Of a stretch of 64,000 nucleotides of DNA, positions 34,605-43,600 are shown in pieces. Source of the stretch: Chitinophaga oryziterrae (lineage in GTDB: Bacteria; Bacteroidota; Bacteroidia; Chitinophagales; Chitinophagaceae); contig NZ_WRXO01000002.1 in NCBI RefSeq assembly GCF_009758125.1, forward strand, positions 1,054,001 through 1,118,000, in the 5' to 3' direction. Both the position numbers and the translations under genes were made by a program. A model generated the notes under the pieces. It made no database searches. It had not been told where the DNA came from and worked only from the letters and a program-made list of their open reading frames with translations. The number at the start of each line of letters is the position of its first letter. Positions within the stretch are counted from its first letter, which is position 1.

Positions 34605-36032
34605 GTGGATGAACATTATTTAAATAAAGAAATGTCGGAGGGGGCCAAGCCGCCTATCCCGATCCCGTCAGCGGATCGGGCCTGGGCGGACATGGCACAA
34701 TTGCTGGATGCTGAGTTACCGGTGACATCTGTGAGATATGGCTGGCTGCTGAGGTTTATGGTGGTTGTGATGCTGGTAGTGATGTTTTCTTTGAAAGGGG
34801 GGAATGTTTCAAAGGTTTCTTTGAAAGGAAAGAATGGTGTTTCTCAAAATGTAAATAATGAGCCGGATATAGTTATCAATAATAAGCGGGAGCCTTCTTT
34901 CATTAATACTGATACTATATCAGAAATCAATAAAAATCATCTGTCAGATAAAAGTAAAGCAGAGATACTAAAGAGAGATAACAAGAATGAAAAAGAGATA
35001 ATATCAGATAGAGATAATGAGAATAAAAAAGGGGTAACAAGTATAAAAGTTGAAAGCATAGAGAATAGGAATAAAAAGGAGGAGTTAACAGGTATGAAAA
35101 ATAAAAGGGAGATATCTGGTAGGGGGAATAAAAGTGAAAAAGGCATAACTGAAAGAATAGATAAAAGCAATAAAAAGGAATTAACAGGTACAAATAATAA
35201 TAAGCATAAGAGAAAGAAACAGAAAGAAGATTTTACTACAGATGCTAATCAGCATTCATTTGCGGGAAGTCCTTCTTTATCTCCCGGAAGCCCCTGGATA
35301 TATGGTTCTTCCGCCGGATTTTCTCCTGCAGTATTAAGCTTATTCACTCTTCCTTTATCTAAAGAAGATCCAAAGAGATTAATGCATAAAGATATGCAGA
35401 TATCACTTTTGCAAACACCTGCAAAAAAGGATCTTCCAAAGTTAAAAACCTGGAGTTTCTGGGTACAGTTAAATACGCCTGTACCATTATCTAACAGTAA
35501 ATATTATTTCTCTGACCCTAAAGGCAATAACCGGTTTTACAGGAATTTAATCCCTTCCATACGTATAGAAAAGGCGATAGGGAAATCAACGATATCCGCA
35601 GATCTGCAACCTTTCAGCAGCCGGTTATTACCGTTCTCTTTCTCTTCTTCCAAACCAGATAGCCTGGGGCAGGGTGATACACTGGGGCTCCATACCAACA
35701 AAGCGATGGTGAAACAATTCGGAGCAGGTGTCACCTTACAATATCATTATCTGTTATACAAAAACTGGGATATCAGCGCCGGTGTAGGTGCCAACTGGTG
35801 GTATAAAGGAAGTTTCCTTAAAGAGGACACGATATCTATCGCCACAACGGACAACTGGAAAAAATACCCTCATCTTGCTTTAACAGGTGTTGTGGAACTC
35901 AACTATAACCTTAATAAATGGCAGGCAGGCTTGCGTACAGCCATTCCATTCAATAAATACACGACTGATCCTGTACAATATGTAAGAAAGCCGATACAGC
36001 TGGAATTCCTGATCCGCAGAAAAATCAGGTAA
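34605..36032 (+). CDS. Membrane protein paired with ECF sigma factor: short cytoplasmic motif, TM, charged linker, barrel-like C-terminus
   Basis: A 475-residue protein starting at GTG 34605 (MDEHYLNKEMSEGA); the ATG at 34632 is an alternative. The N-terminus has a short cytoplasmic segment (SADRAWADMAQLLD), then one membrane segment (about 44-63). A Lys/Glu/Asn-rich linker (about 100-210) of degenerate repeats follows, coded by a purine-rich stretch at about 34960-35230. The C-terminal domain (about 270-475) reads as alternating strands like a small outer-membrane barrel. Position directly after the sigma factor gene suggests an anti-sigma role for the N-terminus. An inner-membrane segment joined to a barrel-like domain is odd. 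Confidence 0.6.
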   Translation: MDEHYLNKEMSEGAKPPIPIPSADRAWADMAQLLDAELPVTSVRYGWLLRFMVVVMLVVMFSLKGGNVSKVSLKGKNGVSQNVNNEPDIVINNKREPSFINTDTISEINKNHLSDKSKAEILKRDNKNEKEIISDRDNENKKGVTSIKVESIENRNKKEELTGMKNKREISGRGNKSEKGITERIDKSNKKELTGTNNNKHKRKKQKEDFTTDANQHSFAGSPSLSPGSPWIYGSSAGFSPAVLSLFTLPLSKEDPKRLMHKDMQISLLQTPAKKDLPKLKTWSFWVQLNTPVPLSNSKYYFSDPKGNNRFYRNLIPSIRIEKAIGKSTISADLQPFSSRLLPFSFSSSKPDSLGQGDTLGLHTNKAMVKQFGAGVTLQYHYLLYKNWDISAGVGANWWYKGSFLKEDTISIATTDNWKKYPHLALTGVVELNYNLNKWQAGLRTAIPFNKYTTDPVQYVRKPIQLEFLIRRKIR

Positions 36033-36127
36033 TCCGTTTTTTCATAATTAGTTCTATTTTTGGCCCTGAACCGGGGTAGATGATCAATCTGCCCGGATTT
36101 TAAAACAAACCATCATTAGGCTTTATT

Positions 36128-36538
36128 ATGAGAAAACTATTTTCCACAGGCTACACAAACGGATCTGTCAACCTATCACTGTTCCTGCTCCGCGTAGTAT
36201 TCGGCGGACTGATTTTCTTCCAGCATGGATATGAAAAGCTGATAAAATACTCGACCTTAAGATATGGTTTCCCTGATCCTTTTAAGATAGGTTCAACAAT
36301 GTCTTTCTCTCTGGTAGCCTTCGCAGAAGGTATCTGCTCTATCTTATTAGTATTAGGATTGCTGACCCGGCTGGCAGCTATTCCTCTGGTAATTGCCATG
36401 GGGGTAGTTGTTTTCATGATAAAACAACATGCCTCAATAGGGGATAGGGAATTACCTGCAATGTACCTCTGTGCGTTCTTAGTCATCCTCTTCGCAGGAC
36501 CAGGAAAAGCCAGCGTAGATAAATTACTTGGCAAATAA
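36128..36538 (+). CDS. DoxX family membrane protein
   Basis: A 136-residue protein with four membrane helices. It has the DoxX pattern near the N-terminus, LFLLRVVFGGLIFFQHGYEKL, then FAEGICSILLVLGLLTRLAAIPLV (the E....LLLGLLTR..A motif) and a C-terminal helix ending FAGPGKASVDKLL. DoxX proteins have been linked to redox and thiosulfate metabolism, but the function is usually unknown. It stands alone between the sigma-factor unit and the sensor kinase. Confidence 0.88.
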   Translation: MRKLFSTGYTNGSVNLSLFLLRVVFGGLIFFQHGYEKLIKYSTLRYGFPDPFKIGSTMSFSLVAFAEGICSILLVLGLLTRLAAIPLVIAMGVVVFMIKQHASIGDRELPAMYLCAFLVILFAGPGKASVDKLLGK

Positions 36539-36594
36539 GATCTTACTGTATCTGGTCAAATATTGAGTGCGCCGTAGTAAATGAGAACATTCGA

Positions 36595-39500
36595 ATGAAA
36601 TTCATTTTATCCCTTTCCTTTATCCTGTTACAGATAAACCTGTCTTTTGCAAATCAGAAACAGGAACCATATACCATACATCATTTTACAGACCAGGACG
36701 GATTACCACAGAATAGTGTAAAATACATTATGCCGGATAAAGATGGGTTTATATGGATGGCTACTGAAAATGGGCTGGTAAGATTTGACGGGAGCCGTTT
36801 TTTGAATTTCAGCACCAGCAATACTGCCATACAAAGCAGCCGTATACATTATATTTATCCCAATGCAAAGAAAAATGGTATCCTGGCAAGGACAATAAGG
36901 AATGAGGTGATGGCTGTTCACAATGGAAGGGCTGATTTACTTGTTACTGCTCCGGGAGATTTTGATTACCTGTGGTTCAATGATGTATCAAATATTTATC
37001 CTGTTAATGGTTTGCCCAACGTGTTTTTAAATGAGGCTCGTGCAGCCAGTTATCTGATACCTGCAGAATCTGATGCATATTTTGATATCAGGGGGGATAC
37101 CATCAGGTTTATGAAGGGAGGGATGGAACGTTACAAAATGAGATACCCACATCCCTATCCTGGTCGCTCATTTACGCTGAAGGATCAGCTTTGTTATTTT
37201 GAAAAAAACGGGCAATTTATCCTGCTTAAACGGGAAGGAGCTTATAAGCTCAACCTCACAGGAGATCTGTTACAGCATCCCGGATGGCACTCTCTTAAAA
37301 AACAACCGGAAATATACTGGAATTTTGGGGCCGGACAATTGTTCCTTTATTTAGATGAGTCCTTTTACAGATTGGAATTGTCTGACTCATCTACTATACG
37401 GTCCACATTGGTCATGAAAGGATTGGATTTTAAGAAGAACAGGATTTTAGCTGTTTATCATGATGAAATGCATCACAGGGTTTTCCTGGGTAGTGTTACC
37501 AGGGGATTGTATATATGCAGCCAGCAGCAGTTCCGGTGCTTAAAGGCCGGAAGAGAAGAAGATGAAGTATATTATGCACAGGCTCCCTTCGGTGAGCATA
37601 GTATTGTAACACCACTTGGGATGGTATTGGACCCCATCACCGGGAAAAAGACCCTGGCGCCACGACTGAGTAAAGTAGAGTTCCCTGACAGATATAGTAT
37701 CACGCGGGATTTTAACGGGAACTACTGGTACAAAAATCATAAAGAATTATTGGAGTTTAACGGCGATTTTACGACTGTGTTATGGAAACAAAAAATAGAT
37801 GATGATGAAATTAACCAGTTATATATAGCTAAGAATGGCCGTTTGTGGGTAGGAATGAGAAAGGGGGGATTGTATTTTCTGGAAACAGCGGCTGCCAGTC
37901 CACAACTGCAATTATACACTGCAGCCGTGAAAGATATTACTTATATCGTCCGGGGTGATCAGCATATATTATGGGCCGCTACTTTAAAGGGGTTGTCACG
38001 TATTGATTTATCAACGCGTAAGGTTGATACTGTGCCAGGACTTAACAATCTTTATATACGAAGCCTTTATGCACCTTCAGATAAGGAAGTATGGATCACA
38101 ACTTATGATCACGGGGTTTTTCTGTATAAAGATGGACGTCTTGTAAATCTTCCGAAGGATCAGAAAAAATATATGGAAACGGCCCATTGTATAGTGAAGG
38201 ATGATCAGGGGTATCTCTGGATCACTACCAATAACGGGCTCTTTCAGACAAACTACCAGGATGCACTGGATTTTGCAGCAGGGAGGATGAAGGACTTATT
38301 CTATCTTTATTATGGAAAAGAACAGGGTTTTAATACAAATGAATTCAACGGTGGTTGTCAGCCCTGTGCCCTGCAATTGCAGAACGGAGATATCTCTTTG
38401 CCCTCCCTGGATGGTCTGGTATATTTCACCCCTGCTAAAATATCCACAGAGCTGCCGGAGAAGGAAATATTTATAGACCAGGTAGAGTTGGATGCGAAAA
38501 TAATTGATGCGAAGGAAGCTATTTCCCTGCCCAACAATTTCCGGAATGTAAGGCTTTCTATCAGCACGCCGTATTTCGGGGACCCTCAGAATTTACATCT
38601 CCATTATTCGCTGGAAGAAGAAGGAAAGGATGAGAAGGAACTATGGTTAGAGATGAGTAATAACAGGATCATAGAATTCTCATCTATGCATTCGGGGAAA
38701 TATATTCTCCGGATCCGCAAATTGAATGGTTTTGGCAAAAATAATATAACGGAAAAAGTATTTACCATTCTGGTGGGGAAAGCATTCTACGAAACCATCT
38801 GGTTCAGGATACTGATAGGGATTGCGATCCTGCTGGCGGGGTTTGCATTATCCTGGCTACGGGTGAGGAGAGTGGAAAGTAAAAACCAGATGCTGGCATT
38901 GCGGGTAACGGAGCGTACCCGCGAATTAAAAGAAACGTTAGACAATCTACAGCTCTCTGAACAGCAATTACGCAGACAGGGATTTATCCAGCAACGGTTA
39001 ATCGCGGCTATTTCGCACGATCTGAAAACACCGTTGAAATACATGATGCAGGTAATTGGCAACGGAAATGAACAGAGAAATGGGATCGGAAAAGATGAAC
39101 GGAATATTATTTATGAAAGCCTGTACAGCATGTTCCATCTTGTAGAGAACCTGATCCAGTATCTGAAGTCACAGTTCATGGACGACGTTTCATCTCTGGA
39201 AATGGTAGATCTCGGACAGTTGCTGGAAAAGAAAGCAAACATTTTCCGTGTAGTTTCCCGGGCCAAGGAAATTACTATCATCAATAATACAGCACCTCAT
39301 ACGGTTGTGCTGGTTAACAGGCAACTGCTGGCGATAGTCATACATAATCTCCTTGATAATGCTGTAAAATATACCAGGAAAGGGGTTATACAATTAGAAA
39401 CATACTGTAATGAAGAAGAGATCCTTATCCGGTTTATTGATACCGGAATAGGGATGTCTCCGGCCGTAATCAACTGGATCGATCAATATAGAACAGGAGT

Positions 39501-39651
39501 ACCCATTATGGAAGCGAAGCCGGCTTCCCATGATGGTATTGGATTAATAATGGTGATGGAGCTTTTACAGCTAATCAATGGCAATATAATGGTAAGCCCG
39601 AATAACGGGCATGGAACTGTTGTAAATATCACACTGACTGTTATCAGATAG
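36595..39651 (+). CDS. Membrane histidine kinase with Reg_prop/Y_Y_Y sensor domain
   Basis: A 1018-residue protein. A signal peptide (about 1-19) precedes a large periplasmic beta-propeller made of Reg_prop-type repeats (FTDQDGLPQNSVKYIMPDKDGFIWMATENGLVRFDG at the start is the signature, described here in parts: DGLPQ, GFIWMAT, GLVRFDG). A Y_Y_Y-like domain (about 640-725) and one membrane segment (about 733-753) follow. Then come HisKA with His808 in ISHDLKTPLKY and HATPase_c with NLLDNAVKY, DTGIGM and HDGIGLIM. It would phosphorylate the response regulator encoded convergently at 39644-40282; their 3' ends overlap by 8 bases. The signal may be a carbohydrate or surface cue, unproven. Confidence 0.92.
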   Translation: MKFILSLSFILLQINLSFANQKQEPYTIHHFTDQDGLPQNSVKYIMPDKDGFIWMATENGLVRFDGSRFLNFSTSNTAIQSSRIHYIYPNAKKNGILARTIRNEVMAVHNGRADLLVTAPGDFDYLWFNDVSNIYPVNGLPNVFLNEARAASYLIPAESDAYFDIRGDTIRFMKGGMERYKMRYPHPYPGRSFTLKDQLCYFEKNGQFILLKREGAYKLNLTGDLLQHPGWHSLKKQPEIYWNFGAGQLFLYLDESFYRLELSDSSTIRSTLVMKGLDFKKNRILAVYHDEMHHRVFLGSVTRGLYICSQQQFRCLKAGREEDEVYYAQAPFGEHSIVTPLGMVLDPITGKKTLAPRLSKVEFPDRYSITRDFNGNYWYKNHKELLEFNGDFTTVLWKQKIDDDEINQLYIAKNGRLWVGMRKGGLYFLETAAASPQLQLYTAAVKDITYIVRGDQHILWAATLKGLSRIDLSTRKVDTVPGLNNLYIRSLYAPSDKEVWITTYDHGVFLYKDGRLVNLPKDQKKYMETAHCIVKDDQGYLWITTNNGLFQTNYQDALDFAAGRMKDLFYLYYGKEQGFNTNEFNGGCQPCALQLQNGDISLPSLDGLVYFTPAKISTELPEKEIFIDQVELDAKIIDAKEAISLPNNFRNVRLSISTPYFGDPQNLHLHYSLEEEGKDEKELWLEMSNNRIIEFSSMHSGKYILRIRKLNGFGKNNITEKVFTILVGKAFYETIWFRILIGIAILLAGFALSWLRVRRVESKNQMLALRVTERTRELKETLDNLQLSEQQLRRQGFIQQRLIAAISHDLKTPLKYMMQVIGNGNEQRNGIGKDERNIIYESLYSMFHLVENLIQYLKSQFMDDVSSLEMVDLGQLLEKKANIFRVVSRAKEITIINNTAPHTVVLVNRQLLAIVIHNLLDNAVKYTRKGVIQLETYCNEEEILIRFIDTGIGMSPAVINWIDQYRTGVPIMEAKPASHDGIGLIMVMELLQLINGNIMVSPNNGHGTVVNITLTVIR

Positions 39652-40282
39652 AAATATTATAAAATCTGATTTTTTCCAGCAATTCTATGATAGAGCTGAT
39701 TTCCAGTTTTGCAAAAATGCGCGTTTTATAGGTACTCACAGTAGAGATCTGTAAATGCAGCATTTCTGCTATTTTAAATAACGGAATACCTTTTGTCAGG
39801 AGGCTCATCACTTCAACTTCCCGTATCGAGAGCGTTTCAAAAGGATTTGTCTGTGAATCTTTCTGCTGGTCCAGTTTGTTAAGTATCATCCGACGGGTGG
39901 ATGGGCTCATGTACTTTTCCCGGTTTAAAAGGGTTTGGATAGCCAGTTTCGTTTCTTCCTCAGTAGAGTTTTTACTAAGATAGCCGTCTGCCCCGGCCTG
40001 CAGGTAATCAATAGCATATATTTTCTCATCGTAGGCAGAAAAAATAAGCACCATTGTATGAGGTTGCTGAAGCTTCACAGCATCCAACATTTGAATACTG
40101 TTACCTCCCGGAAGATTGATATCTAGTATCAGTAAGTCAAATGACTGTTTTGCCATCGTAACAATTACATCATCAAATGCTTCAACGGTTGTTACTGTGG
40201 CAGATACCGGGAGGTTGGCAATTATCTTCTTAAGGCCATAACGGACAATTGAATGGTCATCGGCAACTAAGATATTGATCAT
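39644..40282 (-). CDS. LuxR/FixJ-type response regulator
   Basis: About 212 residues from MINILVADDHSIVRYG (40282). Earlier in-frame starts (40297, 40339) add residues unlike the family, and the -7 element at 40307-40314 lies too close for them. The receiver domain has DD at 8-9, the phospho-acceptor Asp54 in LLILDINLPG, and Lys near residue 106. The C-terminal LuxR helix-turn-helix contains LSIREVEVMSLLTKGIPLFKIAEMLHLQISTVSTYKTRIFAKL. The partner is the convergent histidine kinase. The likely targets are its own gene and the adhesin operon through the inverted repeats at 40346-40385. Confidence 0.92.
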   Translation of the reverse strand: MINILVADDHSIVRYGLKKIIANLPVSATVTTVEAFDDVIVTMAKQSFDLLILDINLPGGNSIQMLDAVKLQQPHTMVLIFSAYDEKIYAIDYLQAGADGYLSKNSTEEETKLAIQTLLNREKYMSPSTRRMILNKLDQQKDSQTNPFETLSIREVEVMSLLTKGIPLFKIAEMLHLQISTVSTYKTRIFAKLEISSIIELLEKIRFYNISI

Positions 40283-40306
40283 CAGGTATTCTGGCATAAT
40301 GCGTTG

Positions 40307-40413
40307 CAAATATAGATAGTATTCCTTATACCCAGCCATTTAAACGTAGTATTATTACTACACCTGTAGTAGGGTCTTACTACAGATGTATAATTGGTTC
40401 GAATCTACCTTTG
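40307..40413. promoter_or_regulatory. Divergent promoters with inverted-repeat operator cluster
   Basis: On the minus strand TATATTTG (40307-40314) is a -7 element for the response regulator gene. On the plus strand TACCTTTG (40406-40413) is one for the adhesin operon. Neither has a good -33 partner. Between them, 40346-40385 holds alternating half sites GTAGTA, TACTAC, TGTAGT and TACTACAG, forming a perfect ACTACACCTGTAGT palindrome (40357-40370) and a CTGTAGTA / TACTACAG hairpin (40364-40385). Missing -33 boxes plus repeats upstream suggest an activator site. The response regulator is the obvious candidate. Confidence 0.5.
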
Positions 40414-40658
40414 CACCGTTGAATATAATATAGTTTGTTTACGAACTCCTTTAAAGGGCAATGTACTGTTAAAAAATTAAACGATACCCTTATTGATGAT
40501 CCTATTACTGCTGTTTAACCAAGCAGGACTGAATACCTATGTAAAATAGTTAATAAAATATATCTCAGTATTGGAACAAGATAAAAACTATCCTGTGAAA
40601 ATCCCTTTAATACCATGCAATTGCCTGGTTGATCTATTTCAAAAATTACTTGATATCT

Positions 40659-43600
40659 ATGAACAAATTTTACAAAACAGCTTTAACACTGTTATGTCTA
40701 TTCGCATGTCTTAACAGTTATGCAGATGGCTCAAAGGACCTTTATCCCAGTGGTGCAACAGGGGACAGGGCTTTCTTAATGAGTTCTACCAATGCTATTT
40801 CCGCTGGCTGGCCTTTTACATCATTAGGCACACATTATGTATTTGTTAATCCCGGTGAAACGGTGGCAGCTGCTTCCAGTGCGCAGGGTATAGGCCAGGG
40901 ACAGATCAGGTTTACAGCGCCGGATGGTACGGTCTATACTTCTACTATTGGATCTGCTACCGGCCAGATTGCTGATCGTGCAGCGGAACTCCTGGGGCCA
41001 GTAGCAGGGTATACACCTTTTACACAAGTAGCGGGTAGTAGCCAGGGTGGTTTATGGAAAGTAGAATTACTGCCTTCCGGAGATCTCACCCAGAACACTT
41101 CCAATGGAGCCACCGTTGCAGCCAATGCGAACTGGACGCAAAACAGCACAAATGCTATTGCAGCCTGGGATATTTCGGTAATAAGTGCTGCCAGTGCGCT
41201 TATTCCGGGTCGCGTGTATGCTACGGTAATGAATATGTATGTAACCAATGGAAGTTATTACGGTAAATTATTTGTACAAACAAGCGATGGTTATACGTAT
41301 AAAGTGAACAATAACGGGCAGGCCGGTATCGGTTTTGTCTTTTTTGTAAACAACAAGGGGATTACCACCGGTACAGGTGATGCAGCTCCTCCATCTTATA
41401 AAAGTTTAAATGCTACCGCCAGCATTCCCACCAAAGACCCGAGAACTATGGATGGTGCCCAGAGCATTACCCAGAAGATCTTTTATACAACACCGGCTGC
41501 TGATCTGCCACAATCGGCTTCATTACCAGGGGGAAGCAGTACCTGGCTCAAAGTGCCTAAAGTAATACCTACTGTAAGCAGTATCAGTATTGATGGGGTG
41601 GAAGGAACTACCGGACAGGTGAGCAGCAAGGGTGCTTATATTAAGTTTGATGCCAACCAGGCGGGTACCTTCCGGGTCACTTTAACAGGTTCCGGCAGTT
41701 TTGTAACGCGGACGATCGTCGGATCGGCAGTGGCAGGTAGCAATTCCCTTTTCTGGGATGGTAAGGACGGTGCAGGAACGGCTCCTTCTCTGGGTACTGC
41801 ATCTGTTACCGCAAACATACAACTGCAGGGAGCAGAGGTACATTTCCCGTTTATTGACGTGGAGTATAATCCCAATGGTACTATCCTTGAACAGTTGAAT
41901 GATGACGGGTCTGTAAAAAGTGATGTTGTTTACTGGGATGACAGTGGTTTTGCAGGAGGTACAGGTGCATCCTCTCCACAGTTTAATGGTAATAGCGGTA
42001 GTGGGATTTCCAGCAACACTAACGGACATAAATGGAGTAATAATTACGGGAATAACAGGACCATGGATACCTGGACCTACATCCTGGGAGATATGGTCAG
42101 CAAGAGTACTACGCTTAGCATCAGGCGATCAGACCTGGCAGTGCAGAGCATCGCGCCTTCCGCTTCCGCAACAACAGTGGCGGCAGGACAACCAATTTCT
42201 TATACAGTTTCAGTTATTAATAACGGACCCAGTGATGCAAGTGGTGCACCATTTGTATTTAAAGTACCTGCAGGCTTTATTATCTCAAATGTAACTTTCA
42301 CTACCAGTTGTGGTACTGTGAACAGTCCGGCGATAGATGGTTCAGGTAATTATACCGCATTGCTGGATTTGCCAAATGGTTGTGTTATTACCTTTACTGT
42401 TACTGGTAAAGCTGGTGCAGCGCTGGGTGGAAGTACTATAAATATGGAAGCCAGTATCATGCGGCCAAATGATGTAACAGATCCTGATGCTACCAACCCT
42501 GATGCATCTGTTCCCCCAACAGATCCTCACGTAGAATGTTTGAATGGTACCAGCACAGAGTCTTGTAATAATATTAAATACAATAATTCAGTTACAGTAA
42601 CTCCCAGTGCAGATATAGTTACGGTGAAAAGTCTGAAGAATGGTAGTCAGACAAGTTTCGCTCCCGGCGATGCGGTGGTTTATACAATTGTTGTAACTAA
42701 CAATGGCCCCAGTGATGCAACAAATGTAAACATTACAGATGTGGCTCCCACCGGGACTACCATCAGCTCCTGGACGGCCAGTGTCACTACTGGAACAGTA
42801 ACGCTTCCAAACACCAGTGGTACCGGCAACCTGAATGAAATAATTGCAGCCTTGCCAGATGGTGCGGTTGTCACTTATATAATAACAGTACAGACGCCGT
42901 CTTCGTTCAGCGGCAGCTTAAGCAATACAGCTGCTGTAACGAGCAGTACTCCTGATCCTGATCCGTCTTGTGCTGCATGTATTGCACCATCTATTACAGC
43001 GGTTCCTGTAACACCACCTGTAGCAACAGATGATGCAACAACGCTCAACGCAGATAACAATGTAACCATTCCAGTGCTGAACAATGATAATGCCGGAACA
43101 AATCCGATAGTGCCTTCAACACTGACGATAGTAACGCAGCCTGCACATGGAACGGTAACGGTGAACGCAGATGGCACAGTAGTGTATACTCCTGCTGCGG
43201 GTTATTCCGGGCCAGATGCATTTACCTATAAGGTGCAGGATGGTGCAGGTAACTGGAGTAACGTAGCAACGGTAAATGTAACTGTAAGCGCCACCCCACC
43301 TGTAGCAACAGATGATGCAACAACGCTTACTGCAAATAGTAATGTAACCATTCCAGTGCTGAACAATGACAATGCAGGAACAAATCCGATAGTGCCGTCA
43401 ACACTGGCAATAGTAACGCAGCCTGCACATGGAACAGTAACGGTGAACGCAGATGGAACAGTCGTGTATACACCTGCTGCGGGTTATTCCGGGCCCGATG
43501 CATTTACCTATAAGGTGCAGGATGGTGCAGGTAACTGGAGTAATGTGGCAACGGTAAATGTAACCGTAACCGCTCCGGCAGCCACGCCGCCGGTAACCAC

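Noticed and set aside
40364..40413. tRNA-like signal (GGTTCGAATC next to a stem-loop)
   Set aside because: The T-loop-like sequence lacks a pairing T stem, no D arm or acceptor stem can be formed, and the stem-loop has a 6-base loop. It is better explained as promoter and operator DNA.
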